A stretch of DNA of 64,000 nucleotides from Bacteroidota bacterium (GTDB lineage: Bacteria > Bacteroidota > Bacteroidia > Bacteroidales > JAAAOM01): positions 30,582 through 94,581 of the forward strand of contig JAAAOM010000046.1 in assembly GCA_009908855.1 (NCBI GenBank). The letters are read 5' to 3'. How positions within the stretch are numbered: the first letter of the stretch is position 1; the number at the start of each line of letters is the position of its first letter. The notes under the pieces were generated by a model. It was given only the letters and a program-made list of their open reading frames with translations, did no database searches and was not told the DNA's origin. Positions 19,120-28,558 of this stretch are shown here, piece after piece. The position numbers were made by a program, and so were the translations under genes.

Positions 19120-20649
19120 ATGACAGTAACCATCATGGATACAACCCTCAGGGACGGGGAACAGACCAATGGCGTTTCCTTTACGGCTGCCGAGAAACTG
19201 AGCATGGCCAAGTTATTGCTTGAAGACCTGAGGGTTGATCGTATTGAAGTAGCCTCGGCACGTGTTTCGGAAGGAGAGTTTCAGGGCGCGGAGAAAATTA
19301 TTTCATGGGCCAGAGAACATGGATATGAAGACCGCGTTGAAATCCTCGGCTTTGTCGATGGTAAGGCTTCATTGGACTGGATAAATAATGCCGGCGGGAA
19401 GGTCATTAATTTACTAACCAAAGGTTCTTTAAACCATGTAACCAATCAGTTGCGTAAAACACCGGAGGAACACCTGGCTGACATCAAAAAATCAATCGCT
19501 TATGCGCAGGAACTGGGCATAAAAGTGAATATGTATATGGAAGATTGGTCGAATGGCATGCGCAATTCACCTGATTATGTGTTTCAGATGCTTGACGGCC
19601 TGAAAGATGAAGCCATTGAGCATTTCATGCTGCCTGATACACTGGGCATACTGAATCATAGGGAGGCGTACGATTTTTGCAACCAGATTTTGGAAAAATA
19701 TCCGCGTCTTACTTTCGATTTCCATGCTCATAATGACTATGATCTGGCCACTGCCAATACGTTTGAAGCATTAAAGGCCGGTGTGCGTTGTGTGCATACT
19801 ACGGTAAACGGACTTGGCGAAAGAGCTGGCAATGTGCCGCTTTCAAGTGTGATTGGTATTGTTCATGACCATTTAAACCTGGAAATGAATGTGGACGAAG
19901 AACAACTTTATAAGGTGAGTAAGTTGGTTGAATCGTTCTCAGGTATTCGTATCCCACAGAATAAACCCATTATTGGGGAGCATGTGTTTACACAAACCGC
20001 AGGTATTCATGCCGACGGTGACTCCAAGCGCAATTTGTATTTTAACGATCTTATGCCTGAACGCTTCGGTCGCAAACGCATTTATGCCCTGGGTAAAACC
20101 TCGGGCAAGGCCAATATCCAAAAGAACCTGGAGGAGCTGGGTATTGAGCTTGACTCTGAAGACATGAAAAAAGTAACCGAACGTGTGATTGAACTGGGTG
20201 ATAAGAAAGAAGTAGTTACACCTGAAGACCTTCCTTACATTATTTCCGATATTCTGAAAACAGAAAAGGTAAACCAGGAAATCAATATCAAAAACTACTC
20301 GCTTTCAGTAGCCGAAGGACTGAAATCGGTTGCAACACTGAGCATGGAAATCAGTGGCAAGACCTATGAAGAAACCGCATCGGGTGATGGACAGTACGAT
20401 GCCTTCATGAAAGCGGTCTGGAAAATTTACGACCGGCTGAAGAAAAAACATCCGGTGCTTGTGGACTATGTGGTTACCATACCTCCCGGTGGCAAAACCG
20501 ATGCTCTGGTGCAATCAGTCATTACCTGGGAATATGGTAAGCAGTTTAAAACCCGCGGACTGGATTCCGACCAGAATGTGGCAGCTATTAAAGCCACCAT
20601 TAAAATGTTAAACATCATTGAAAGCGACGAATTTAAAAATTATAAGTAA
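19120..20649 (+). CDS. second alpha-isopropylmalate/citramalate synthase-like protein
   Basis: This 509-residue acyltransferase of the LeuA/CimA/homocitrate synthase family starts [19 protein letters not shown] and carries the metal motif DFHAHNDYDLATANT and NGLGERAGNVPLSSV. It has a C-terminal regulatory-type domain. It is clearly divergent from the upstream LeuA: the barrel ends GEHVFTQTAGIHADGDSK, and the spacing differs. Its place between leuD and leuB suggests a product handled by LeuCD and LeuB. Citramalate, made from pyruvate and acetyl-CoA for isoleucine, is the best candidate, and the Ile-rich leader supports this. A second isopropylmalate synthase remains possible. Confidence 0.8.
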   Translation: MTVTIMDTTLRDGEQTNGVSFTAAEKLSMAKLLLEDLRVDRIEVASARVSEGEFQGAEKIISWAREHGYEDRVEILGFVDGKASLDWINNAGGKVINLLTKGSLNHVTNQLRKTPEEHLADIKKSIAYAQELGIKVNMYMEDWSNGMRNSPDYVFQMLDGLKDEAIEHFMLPDTLGILNHREAYDFCNQILEKYPRLTFDFHAHNDYDLATANTFEALKAGVRCVHTTVNGLGERAGNVPLSSVIGIVHDHLNLEMNVDEEQLYKVSKLVESFSGIRIPQNKPIIGEHVFTQTAGIHADGDSKRNLYFNDLMPERFGRKRIYALGKTSGKANIQKNLEELGIELDSEDMKKVTERVIELGDKKEVVTPEDLPYIISDILKTEKVNQEINIKNYSLSVAEGLKSVATLSMEISGKTYEETASGDGQYDAFMKAVWKIYDRLKKKHPVLVDYVVTIPPGGKTDALVQSVITWEYGKQFKTRGLDSDQNVAAIKATIKMLNIIESDEFKNYK

Positions 20650-20683
20650 TACGCATTAATCAACAAAAAACACTTTTTACCTA

Positions 20684-21748
20684 ATGAAATATATGATCGC
20701 AACCCTTCCGGGTGACGGAATAGGCCTTGAAATAACAGAACAGGCCATAAAAGTATTAAAAGCCATCGGCGATACGTTTAATCATGAATTTACTTTCGAA
20801 CATGCACCTGTAGGGGCAACAGCTATTGATAAAACAGGTAATCCATACCCGGTTGAAACACATGACCTGTGTATAAAATCAGATGCCGTATTATTTGGTG
20901 CCATTGGCGACCCAAAATACGATAACGACCCCAAAGCGAAAGTTCGACCCGAACAAGGTCTGCTAGCTATGAGAAAAAAACTGGGTTTGTATGCCAATAT
21001 CCGTCCGGTAAAAACATTTCCTTCGTTAATCCATAAATCCCCCCTGCGCAGGGATTTGGTTGAAGGAGCTGATTTTATTGTGATTCGCGAACTGACCGGT
21101 GGTATCTATTTTGGTGAACCGCGTGGTCGTTCCGAGAATCAGGATACCGCTTTTGACACCTGCGTGTACAACAAAGAAGAAATAGAAAGAATTACCAGAC
21201 TGGCTTTTGAATATGCCGGTAAAAGAAGGAAAAAACTAACAGCGGTGGATAAGGCCAATGTCCTGGCTACTTCCCGTTTATGGCGTGAAACAGTTCAGGA
21301 CCTGGCAGGTGATTATGCCGATATTGAACTGGAATATATGTTCGTGGACAATGCCGCCATGCAAATTATACAATGGCCTAAAAATTTTGATGTGATGGTT
21401 ACGGAGAATATGTTCGGTGATATCCTGTCAGATGAGGCCAGTGTGATTAGTGGCTCGCTGGGATTGCTGCCTTCAGCTTCAATCGGGCTGCACACCTCAG
21501 TTTTTGAACCCATTCATGGCTCTTATCCACAGGCAGCCGGAAAAAATATTGCCAATCCCCTGGCTACCATTTTATCGGCCGCTATGTTACTCGAATCGCT
21601 TGATCTGCTGAAAGAGGCAGAAGCTGTACAAAAAGCTGTAGATGCTTCCATGGACCAAAATATAGTGACCCGGGATATTGCCGAAGATAATGCATCCACC
21701 ACCTCAGAAGTTGGTGACTGGATTGCTAATTACATCGCAAAACAATAA
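20684..21748 (+). CDS. leuB: 3-isopropylmalate dehydrogenase
   Basis: LeuB oxidatively decarboxylates 3-isopropylmalate with NAD. The 354-residue protein has the family start [13 protein letters not shown], the substrate site [14 protein letters not shown], and the metal site [28 protein letters not shown]. It is the last gene of the operon, 34 bases after the second synthase gene and about 120 bases before a strong terminator. Enzymes of this family can also act on methylmalate in the citramalate route. Confidence 0.96.
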   Translation: MKYMIATLPGDGIGLEITEQAIKVLKAIGDTFNHEFTFEHAPVGATAIDKTGNPYPVETHDLCIKSDAVLFGAIGDPKYDNDPKAKVRPEQGLLAMRKKLGLYANIRPVKTFPSLIHKSPLRRDLVEGADFIVIRELTGGIYFGEPRGRSENQDTAFDTCVYNKEEIERITRLAFEYAGKRRKKLTAVDKANVLATSRLWRETVQDLAGDYADIELEYMFVDNAAMQIIQWPKNFDVMVTENMFGDILSDEASVISGSLGLLPSASIGLHTSVFEPIHGSYPQAAGKNIANPLATILSAAMLLESLDLLKEAEAVQKAVDASMDQNIVTRDIAEDNASTTSEVGDWIANYIAKQ

Positions 21749-21752
21749 TATT

Positions 21753-21845
21753 ATGACAATCAAATGCATCTATACAACTATTATTAGCTGGTTCCTGTCA
21801 TTTCAACATCAAAGAGCCGGATTGTTGTGTGGTGTGTGTTATTAA
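21753..21845 (+). CDS. short Cys-containing frame, possible leader peptide, doubtful
   Basis: This is a 30-codon frame starting 5 bases after leuB. It has a hydrophobic middle and a C-terminal HQRAGLLCGVCY. It lies just before the terminator at 21871-21901 and the EamA transporter. The Cys codons near the end resemble amino-acid-sensing leader peptides, but I find no complementary antiterminator segment. It could equally be chance sequence between leuB and its terminator. Confidence 0.25.
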   Translation: MTIKCIYTTIISWFLSFQHQRAGLLCGVCY

Positions 21846-21870
21846 TGACAAAGCATTCCAAACTATTGAA

Positions 21871-21901
21871 AGCCTCTTGAGATTATTTAAGGGGCTTTTT
21901 T
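21871..21901 (+). terminator. terminator of the leu operon
   Basis: AGCCTCTT pairs with AAGGGGCT (eight pairs, one wobble) around a 10-base loop and is followed by a run of T. It lies about 120 bases after leuB. Confidence 0.85.
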
Positions 21902-21983
21902 AGTAATGTTAACCCGGCCATACGATTGCCCTGGCTTGCTTTGTAAAAGCGGTCGGTTTTGGTATAGACAGAAAAATACATAC

Positions 21984-22892
21984 ATGAAAACAATAACTTT
22001 TGACCGCGAAATGGTCAAAGCCTCATTAATAGGCTTGTTGGGCATCATTTTATTTTCATCCAAAGCGGTATTAGTGAAATATATTTATCAGTTTGATGTG
22101 GATGCTATATCGCTGCTATTAATGAGGCTGTTGTTTGCATTGCCGTTTTATGTTGTCATTGGATTAGTTCATTGGCGAAAAAACAAGAATTTAAAATATA
22201 AACCCGTGGAATTTCTGCCATTGGTTGTGTTGGGAATTATGGGATACTATATGGCCAGTTTTCTTGATTTTACCGGGTTACAATATATCTCAGCCAGCAT
22301 GGAACGGTTGATTTTGTTCGTTTATCCAACCTTGGTACTCATCCTCACCCGCATTGTTTATAAAACAATAATTACACCGCAGCAATTGTTAGCCATATTA
22401 CTTACTTATACTGGTATATTCATTGCTTTTTCACAAGGTGCAGGTGGGCAAAAATTGGATAGGCAGTTTTTGACAGGGGCGCTATTCATTTTTTCCAGTG
22501 CATTAACCTACGCATACTACTTAATGGAAAGCGGCAGATATATTCCCAAATTCGGGCCGGTTTTATTCACCTCTTTTGCTATGGTTATATCCTGTATTTG
22601 TGTAATTGTTCATTATATAATTGCAGGTAAACCGGACGTATTTTCATTTCCTGCACCGGTTTATGTAAGCGCCTTGTGCATGGCCGTATTTTCGACCGTG
22701 GCCCCTTCCTTTTTAATCTCTGAAGCCATTCGCAGGATTGGTTCTTCTAACTTATCAATTCTTGGTAGCTTTGGACCAATTGCTACGATCATCCTGGCTT
22801 ATATCTTTTTGAATGAGACCATCACTACGGCCCAAATGGCAGGAACAGCTGTGGTGATCAGTGGGGTGATGATTATTAATCTGAAGAAATAA
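21984..22892 (+). CDS. EamA/DMT-family transporter
   Basis: This is an inner-membrane protein of 302 residues with about ten hydrophobic segments, the two-fold EamA repeat of the drug/metabolite transporter superfamily. The second repeat ends with a typical SLSILGSFGPIATIILAYIFLNE-like helix pattern. Such proteins usually export amino acids, purines or other small metabolites; the substrate cannot be read here. The frame is open from 21906, but that extension lies on the T-run of the terminator and has no membrane character, so the ATG at 21984 is chosen. Its position after the leu operon could hint at an amino acid substrate, which is speculation. Confidence 0.85.
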   Translation: MKTITFDREMVKASLIGLLGIILFSSKAVLVKYIYQFDVDAISLLLMRLLFALPFYVVIGLVHWRKNKNLKYKPVEFLPLVVLGIMGYYMASFLDFTGLQYISASMERLILFVYPTLVLILTRIVYKTIITPQQLLAILLTYTGIFIAFSQGAGGQKLDRQFLTGALFIFSSALTYAYYLMESGRYIPKFGPVLFTSFAMVISCICVIVHYIIAGKPDVFSFPAPVYVSALCMAVFSTVAPSFLISEAIRRIGSSNLSILGSFGPIATIILAYIFLNETITTAQMAGTAVVISGVMIINLKK

Positions 22893-23021
22893 TCAACGCT
22901 TGTGATGATAAATTAATTTGTAATAAGCATTCGGATAATAGGTTTATATTGCTAATCGGGGATATGAAAAATATGATTATTATTTCTAAATTCGGCAAGA
23001 AAATCATAAACCATTTCTGCC

Positions 23022-23474
23022 ATGAGTATATCTACACAAATAAACGACGATTTAAAAACAGCCATGAAGGCGAAAGATAAAGATTCGCTCGAAGCTTTAC
23101 GTTCAGTTAAATCAGCCCTGCATTTGGCAAAAACAGAGAAAGGACAAGATTACCAACTGACGGATGAAGAAGAATTAAAAGTGCTTCAGAAACTGCACAA
23201 GCAACGCAAGGATGCTGCCGATGTTTACAAATCACAAAACCGTGATGACCTGTACATTAAAGAAATGACCGAGGCACAGGTAATAGAACGATATTTACCT
23301 GAACCCATGAGTGAGGAGGAATTAACCAGGCAATTGGAAGGGATAATTACCAGGGTAGGGGCGGGTTCGCCGCAGGAAATGGGGAAAGTAATGGGCGTGG
23401 CTACCAAAGAATTGGCGGGTAAGGCCGATGGTAAAACCATCTCATCAAAAGTAAAAGAGTTGCTAAACCGATAA
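23022..23474 (+). CDS. GatB/YqeY domain-containing protein
   Basis: This 150-residue protein of the YqeY family resembles the C-terminal tail domain of the GatB amidotransferase subunit. The start SISTQINDDLKTAMKAKDK and the segment LRSVKSALHLAKTEKG, with the final GKADGKTISSKVKELL, are typical. Stand-alone YqeY proteins are thought to interact with tRNA or aminoacyl-tRNA, but their role is unsettled. The gene has its own transcript ending in the bidirectional terminator 7 bases downstream. Confidence 0.92.
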   Translation: MSISTQINDDLKTAMKAKDKDSLEALRSVKSALHLAKTEKGQDYQLTDEEELKVLQKLHKQRKDAADVYKSQNRDDLYIKEMTEAQVIERYLPEPMSEEELTRQLEGIITRVGAGSPQEMGKVMGVATKELAGKADGKTISSKVKELLNR

Positions 23475-23480
23475 ATAATC

Positions 23481-23510
23481 AAAAAAGGCGCTTTTTTAAG
23501 CGCCTTTTTT
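23481..23510. terminator. bidirectional terminator
   Basis: AAAAAAGGCGCTT and AAGCGCCTTTTTT are perfectly complementary around a 4-base loop. T-runs occur on both strands, between the convergent yqeY-like and outer-membrane protein genes. Confidence 0.93.
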
Positions 23511-23528
23511 TAATTACATTTTCTTTAT

Positions 23529-24176
23529 TTAAGGGAGTATAAAGATTGCTCCAAAATTAATGCTGCTAATACCGAAATTGAAACCAAAGTCTGAGTTTAT
23601 ATCTTCCTGTTCAACTTCCTCTGCTCCGACAAAAGTAGTAGTTGTAGTTTTATTTCTATCAAAGGATACGCTGCCAACACTTGCCTCAAGTATAAAACTT
23701 TCGGTCAATGCATAAGAAATGGCAGGCATCAAATAAATCTCGAAACTACTGCCTTCGGGGCCGTCATTACTTTGGCCACCTGATTCTACTTTGCTTCTGG
23801 AAAGACCAAAACCTAAACCGCCTTCGGCAAAAACCTTAAAATCACCACCGTTTATCACATAATACCTTGCAAATGGGTTAAATGAAAAGGAGTTGTTTAC
23901 TGAAAAATCATCACTATCCTCTGCATCTATTGTTTTTTGGCGATTGAAATTAACTCCGGCACCAAACGCAATATCCTCAGTCAAAAAAATTCCAAATTTA
24001 GGATTCAAGCCTAACGTGTTTGTTTTGTCATCTTCATTGGTTGTACTGCCGACAGTGGTTTCTCCCCGGTCTAAATTGGCATAAATACTTCCACCCAAAA
24101 ATAATTCCTGGGCATTAACTGCTAATGATAGCATACTCGCCATTAGAATGAATAATAGTTGTCTCATTGTTTTCAT
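23529..24176 (-). CDS. outer-membrane beta-barrel protein
   Basis: This 215-residue protein has an N-terminal signal peptide (hydrophobic core LLFILMASMLSLAV, cleavage probably after NAQ). Alternating amphipathic strands follow and end in an aromatic/hydrophobic C-terminus (ISSINFGAIFILP). Strands such as GLNPKFGIFLTEDIAFGAG and SFNPFARYYVING match the small eight-stranded OmpA/OmpW-like barrels common in Bacteroidota. No catalytic site is visible. The start may be the ATG at 24176 or the one 9 bases further in. A good promoter lies about 75 bases upstream. Confidence 0.8.
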   Translation of the reverse strand: MKTMRQLLFILMASMLSLAVNAQELFLGGSIYANLDRGETTVGSTTNEDDKTNTLGLNPKFGIFLTEDIAFGAGVNFNRQKTIDAEDSDDFSVNNSFSFNPFARYYVINGGDFKVFAEGGLGFGLSRSKVESGGQSNDGPEGSSFEIYLMPAISYALTESFILEASVGSVSFDRNKTTTTTFVGAEEVEQEDINSDFGFNFGISSINFGAIFILP

Positions 24177-24249
24177 TGGTTTTCACATTTAAGTTTTGCT
24201 TACTCTTAGGTTTTTCAGCTTCCACCATATTTGTTAATAATAGTTTAGT

Positions 24250-24279
24250 CAAATGTACAGTTTATTTAAAAATGGCAAA
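24250..24279 (-). promoter_or_regulatory. promoter of the beta-barrel protein gene
   Basis: On the minus strand, TTTG (24276-24279), an 18-base spacer and TACATTTG (24250-24257) match both elements of the Bacteroidota promoter. Confidence 0.7.
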
Positions 24280-24473
24280 TTAAATTATTACTGCCAATTA
24301 TGAAAGATGTTTGTTCTAAAAATAGCTTATAAATACCAAATCATCTTTTTGGTAAGTTAATCCTGACATTAATAACATCATTCATAAAAATGATATTTTG
24401 TTCTTTAATACAATACGGGTTTCCTGAGGTATTCAAAAAAAACTCTATTTTCTCATATCTATATATGTTGCAA

Positions 24474-24560
24474 ACAAAAAACCCCTTTAAAAAACAAGGG
24501 TTGTTTTGGAAATAATATAATTTAATCATAATTTTACCATTGAATAAAGGGGGTTTTTGT
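24474..24560 (+). other. long-range inverted repeat in the glnN leader
   Basis: ACAAAAAACCCCTTTA (24474-24489) and TAAAGGGGGTTTTTGT (24545-24560) are complementary at 15 of 16 positions. The 55 bases between them contain a competing arm (AAGGGTT near 24496-24502) that could pair with the same AACCCCTT. The structure ends 21 bases before the glnN start codon. It could be a regulatory leader structure; no T-run marks a terminator. The rest of 24280-24473 is AT-rich and shows nothing recognisable. Confidence 0.4.
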
Positions 24561-24581
24561 AAAAAAATAGTTTTTTCAGAT

Positions 24582-26771
24582 ATGATCACAATTCGGGCAC
24601 AGGCATTAGAAAAAGTATTACAACGGCAACCTTATCAGGAAACTGAAAAAAAGATAAATATTACCGGGTTATTTGGCAAATATGTGTTCGATCGGCAAAA
24701 AATGCAGCAATACCTTTCCGGACAAGCCTTTTTGGAGGTAATGGATGCCATTGAAAACGGCACAAGGATAAATCATAAAATGGCCGATCAGGTAGCCGTT
24801 GGCATGAAAGCCTGGGCCTTAAAAATGGGAGCAACTCATTACACACATTGGTTCCACCCCTTAACTGAAGGAACTGCTGAAAAACACGATTCATTTACCC
24901 AATTTAGTCCCGAAGGCCATGTGATCGAAAAATTTTCCGGTGAATTACTTACCCAACAGGAACCGGATTCTTCTGAACTGTCCGGGGGCGGATTGCGTAA
25001 TACGTTCGAAGCCCGGGGATATACCGCATGGGACCCTTCCTCACCTGCATTTATTATTGATAATACCCTGAGTATTCCCACTATATTTATATCATTTACA
25101 GGTGAGGCACTTGACTACAAGACGCCTCTGTTAAAATCGTTGCATATATTGGATCAGGCGGCCACTGGTGTTTGTCAAATGGTTGATAAGGAAGTAACCA
25201 ATGTGCGTGCCATGTTGGGTTGGGAGCAGGAATACTACCTGGTAGATGAGGCCTTGTATTTTGCCCGGCCTGATTTAGGTCTGACTGAGCGTACCCTGAT
25301 GGGACATACATCTGCCCGTGAGCATCAATTGGCAAATAACTATTTCAGTTCTATCCCTTCACGGGTATTTACATTTATGCGCGATTTTGAAAAAGAAGCC
25401 TATAAATTGGGAATACCCATAAAAACACATCATAACGAAGTTGCACCCAATCAGTTTGAAGTAGCTTCATTGCATGAAGAATGCAATCTTTCTGTTGATC
25501 ATAATCTGTTATTGATGGATATCATGAAACGTGTCGCATACAGGCATGCATTTCGCGTGGTATTTCATGAAAAGCCGTTCAAAGGTGTTCATGGCTCCGG
25601 CAAACACAACAACTGGTCGCTGGCTACCAATACAGGTGTAAACTTGCTTGCTCCGGGAGATAAACCCAAATCTAACCTACTGTTTCTTACCTTTTTATTG
25701 AATGTTGTAATGGCCGTTTATAAAAACCAGGATTTATTCCGGGCCAGTATCGCTTCATCGGGTAATGTTGAAAGACTGGGAGTCTCAGAAGCCCCACCGG
25801 TCATTGTCTCTGTTTTTATCGGTTCACAGCTTTCGGCCATATTGGCGGAAATTGAAAACCGGGTTACCAATAATAAAATGACTCCTGATGAAAAAACGGA
25901 ACTAAAACTGGATATTGGAAAAATACCGGAGATATTGACAGACAATACTGACCACAATCGAACTTCACCCTTTGCCTTCACGGGTAATCGTTTAGAGTTA
26001 CGAGCAGTTGGTTCATCAGCCAATTGTGCTTCGCCGATGATAGTTCTCAATACAGCCATTGCCGATCAATTGATTCAGTTTACAAAGGAGGTGGATAACA
26101 TCATTGACAAAGGGGTGAAAAAAGATGAAGCGATACTACGGATACTGCGTAATTATATCATTGAATCAAAACCCATTCGGTACGAAGGGAATAATTACAC
26201 CAGTGAATGGATTGAGGAGGCCAGGCAACGCAAGCTGTCCAATATCCCGAATGTAGTAGATGCAATTAATGCTTATAAGAATAAAAATACCATCGCATTA
26301 TTTAAACGCAGCAATGTTTTTACTGACAACGAGGTAATAGACCGTACCGATATCAAACTAGAGAATTATGTGCGAAAAATAGTAACGGAATCAAAAGTAT
26401 TGGGCGATCTGGCCATCAATCACATAGTGCCGGTTGCCATTGATTATCAATCACGACTCATCGAAAATGTGCAGGGATTACGATCGCTGTTTTCGGGCGC
26501 AAAACTGAATGAGTTAACAGAAGCACGGATGGAGTTGATTGTGGATATCTCCGGACATATTGCGGCCATTAAATCGAAAGTAACCTCCATGTCTGATGCA
26601 CGCAAAAAAGCCGAAACCGAAGCAGATGTATTCAAAAGAGCCCGGTATTTTTCATTGCAGGTTTTTCCTTTTTTGAATGATATACGGTTTCATATCGATA
26701 AGCTGGAATTAGTGGTGGATGATAAAATATGGCCGCTGCCAAAATACAGGGAATTGCTTTTTTCCCGATAA
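24582..26771 (+). CDS. glnN: glutamine synthetase type III
   Basis: GSIII makes glutamine from glutamate, ammonia and ATP. From the ATG at 24582 the protein has 729 residues, the size known for Bacteroides GlnN. It carries the GSIII-specific N-terminal domain (ending near the FTGEALDYKTPLLKS segment). Catalytic-core motifs are GWEQEYYLVDE, HHNEVAPNQFEVA, GVHGSGKHNNWSL and GNRLELRAVGSSANCASPM. A long helical C-terminal part follows, with LNDIRFHIDKLE. The frame runs upstream to a TTG at 24540, but the conserved N-terminus begins at the ATG. A type I synthetase follows 59 bases downstream. Confidence 0.96.
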   Translation: MITIRAQALEKVLQRQPYQETEKKINITGLFGKYVFDRQKMQQYLSGQAFLEVMDAIENGTRINHKMADQVAVGMKAWALKMGATHYTHWFHPLTEGTAEKHDSFTQFSPEGHVIEKFSGELLTQQEPDSSELSGGGLRNTFEARGYTAWDPSSPAFIIDNTLSIPTIFISFTGEALDYKTPLLKSLHILDQAATGVCQMVDKEVTNVRAMLGWEQEYYLVDEALYFARPDLGLTERTLMGHTSAREHQLANNYFSSIPSRVFTFMRDFEKEAYKLGIPIKTHHNEVAPNQFEVASLHEECNLSVDHNLLLMDIMKRVAYRHAFRVVFHEKPFKGVHGSGKHNNWSLATNTGVNLLAPGDKPKSNLLFLTFLLNVVMAVYKNQDLFRASIASSGNVERLGVSEAPPVIVSVFIGSQLSAILAEIENRVTNNKMTPDEKTELKLDIGKIPEILTDNTDHNRTSPFAFTGNRLELRAVGSSANCASPMIVLNTAIADQLIQFTKEVDNIIDKGVKKDEAILRILRNYIIESKPIRYEGNNYTSEWIEEARQRKLSNIPNVVDAINAYKNKNTIALFKRSNVFTDNEVIDRTDIKLENYVRKIVTESKVLGDLAINHIVPVAIDYQSRLIENVQGLRSLFSGAKLNELTEARMELIVDISGHIAAIKSKVTSMSDARKKAETEADVFKRARYFSLQVFPFLNDIRFHIDKLELVVDDKIWPLPKYRELLFSR

Positions 26772-26830
26772 TTAGGAAAAATGATAACGGGTTCGACACA
26801 TATAATATAAACCATTAAAAGAGAATAGTT

Positions 26831-28243
26831 ATGACGCCAAAAGAATTTCTTGACTTCGCAAAAAAGAACGGCGCTGTTTTCATGGACCTGAAATTTGTTG
26901 ATCTGTTAGGTACCTGGCAGCATTGTACGTATCCTGTTGACACAATAGACGAAAGCATATTTGAAGAAGGACTGGGTTTTGATGGTTCATCCATCAGGGG
27001 ATGGCAGGACATCAATATGTCGGATATGATTGCCATTCCGGATCCCACAACCGCTATGATGGATCCTTTTTTTGAACAACCTACAATTAGTGTAATTGCC
27101 GATATATATGATCCGGTAACACGACAGCCTTATGGGAAAGACCCCCGTAATGTTACCCTGCGCGGCGTTGAATATCTGAAAAAAGTGGGTGTTGCTGACC
27201 AGGTGTTCATCGGCCCGGAGCCTGAGTTCTTCATCTTTGATGAGGTACGTTACGAACAAACCCAAAACATGGGTTTTTACAAAATTGATTCTGTTGAAGG
27301 AGCCTGGAACACCAACCGCATTGAAGAACCAAATCTCGGTTTTAAACCCGGCTATAAAGGCGGTTATTTTCCGGTGAGCCCTACCGATACTTATCACGAT
27401 TTACGCGGTGAAATGGTGCGATACATGATGCAGGCAGGGATAACCGTTGAAGCACATCACCACGAGGTTGCCACCGGTGGTCAAAGTGAAATTGACATGA
27501 AATATGAGGATTTGCTTAAAATGGCCGATCAGTTTATGTGGTATAAATACATTATCAAGAATGTAGCCCGGATGCATGGCAAATCGGCAACATTTATGCC
27601 CAAACCCATTGTTGAAGACAATGGCAGTGGCATGCACACGCACTTTTCATTATGGAAAGACGGTCAAAACCTTTTTGCAGGCAATGGATATGCCGGCCTA
27701 TCGGAAATGGGTATCCATGCCATTGGTGGTGTGTTGAAACATGCTCCGGCACTGCTGGCCTTTGCCGCGCCTACATCAAATTCATACCGCCGCCTGGTGC
27801 CTGGTTATGAAGCTCCGGTGAACCTTGTGTACTCAGCACGTAATCGCTCGGCGGCCATTCGAATTCCTATGTATTCCAATAATCCGAAAGCCAAACGATT
27901 CGAGTTCCGTTGTCCCGATCCGACAGCCAATGGTTATCTGGCCTGGACTGCCATGCTGATGGCTGTGCTCGATGGTATTGAAAACAAAATAGAGCCTGGT
28001 AAACCACTGGACAAAAATATATATGAGCTCACTGAAAGGGAAAAAAGGCGCATTCGATCCGTTCCCGGTTCATTGCACGATTCGCTCAGCGCCCTTGAAC
28101 GTGATCATGATTTTTTAACTAAGGGAGGTGTTTTTTCTGATGATCTGATAAAATCATACATCAGTTACAAACGAGAAAACGAATTGATGGAACTGGCCAT
28201 ACGCACACACCCGTATGAATTTTATCTTTACTATGACAATTAA
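26831..28243 (+). CDS. glnA: glutamine synthetase type I
   Basis: This 470-residue GSI catalyses the same reaction as the GSIII upstream. The N-terminal beta-grasp includes GLGFDGSSIRGW. The catalytic domain has GPEPEFFIFDEV, AHHHEVATGGQSEID, NGSGMHTHFSLWKDG and NRSAAIRIPMY. Tyr398 in KNIYELTERE matches the adenylylation site of GSI-beta enzymes, so regulation by an adenylyltransferase is possible, though none is in the window. The gene ends before a strong terminator. Two unrelated synthetases in tandem imply differential regulation of ammonia assimilation. Confidence 0.96.
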   Translation: MTPKEFLDFAKKNGAVFMDLKFVDLLGTWQHCTYPVDTIDESIFEEGLGFDGSSIRGWQDINMSDMIAIPDPTTAMMDPFFEQPTISVIADIYDPVTRQPYGKDPRNVTLRGVEYLKKVGVADQVFIGPEPEFFIFDEVRYEQTQNMGFYKIDSVEGAWNTNRIEEPNLGFKPGYKGGYFPVSPTDTYHDLRGEMVRYMMQAGITVEAHHHEVATGGQSEIDMKYEDLLKMADQFMWYKYIIKNVARMHGKSATFMPKPIVEDNGSGMHTHFSLWKDGQNLFAGNGYAGLSEMGIHAIGGVLKHAPALLAFAAPTSNSYRRLVPGYEAPVNLVYSARNRSAAIRIPMYSNNPKAKRFEFRCPDPTANGYLAWTAMLMAVLDGIENKIEPGKPLDKNIYELTEREKRRIRSVPGSLHDSLSALERDHDFLTKGGVFSDDLIKSYISYKRENELMELAIRTHPYEFYLYYDN

Positions 28244-28289
28244 ATGAAAGATTTTCTCTTTCTCTCAATCAATTGTTATGCCTTTGTAA

Positions 28290-28327
28290 GAAAGCCTGCT
28301 GCTCTGCGTGCAGGCTTTCGTTTTTTT
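28290..28327 (+). terminator. terminator of the glnN-glnA unit
   Basis: GAAAGCCTGC pairs perfectly with GCAGGCTTTC around a 10-base loop and is followed by G and seven T, 46 bases after glnA. Confidence 0.93.
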
Positions 28328-28558
28328 CACCACCTGCATAAATGCTATAATAAGCCGGTCTTGAGCGCTTTGGAAAACATGTTGCCATATACTTTAAAAT
28401 CAATTTATCGCTATTTTAAAATAACTTACAAGTGTAATGAAACACAGGTACACAGTAGTTTTATAATTTTTGTGGATTACTTATGAGCTAAAAACTGGTT
28501 TATATGTGTATAATGCCTTATTATTGCCGTTTGTTTGAAAAGTATAGGATGTTGGTAA

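Noticed and set aside
24341..24589. 82-codon minus-strand frame before glnN
   Set aside because: It is AT-rich and low in complexity, overlaps the glnN start and the leader inverted repeat, and has no recognisable domain.
28244..28486. 80-codon frame directly after glnA
   Set aside because: It runs over a perfect terminator hairpin and has no protein-family features.
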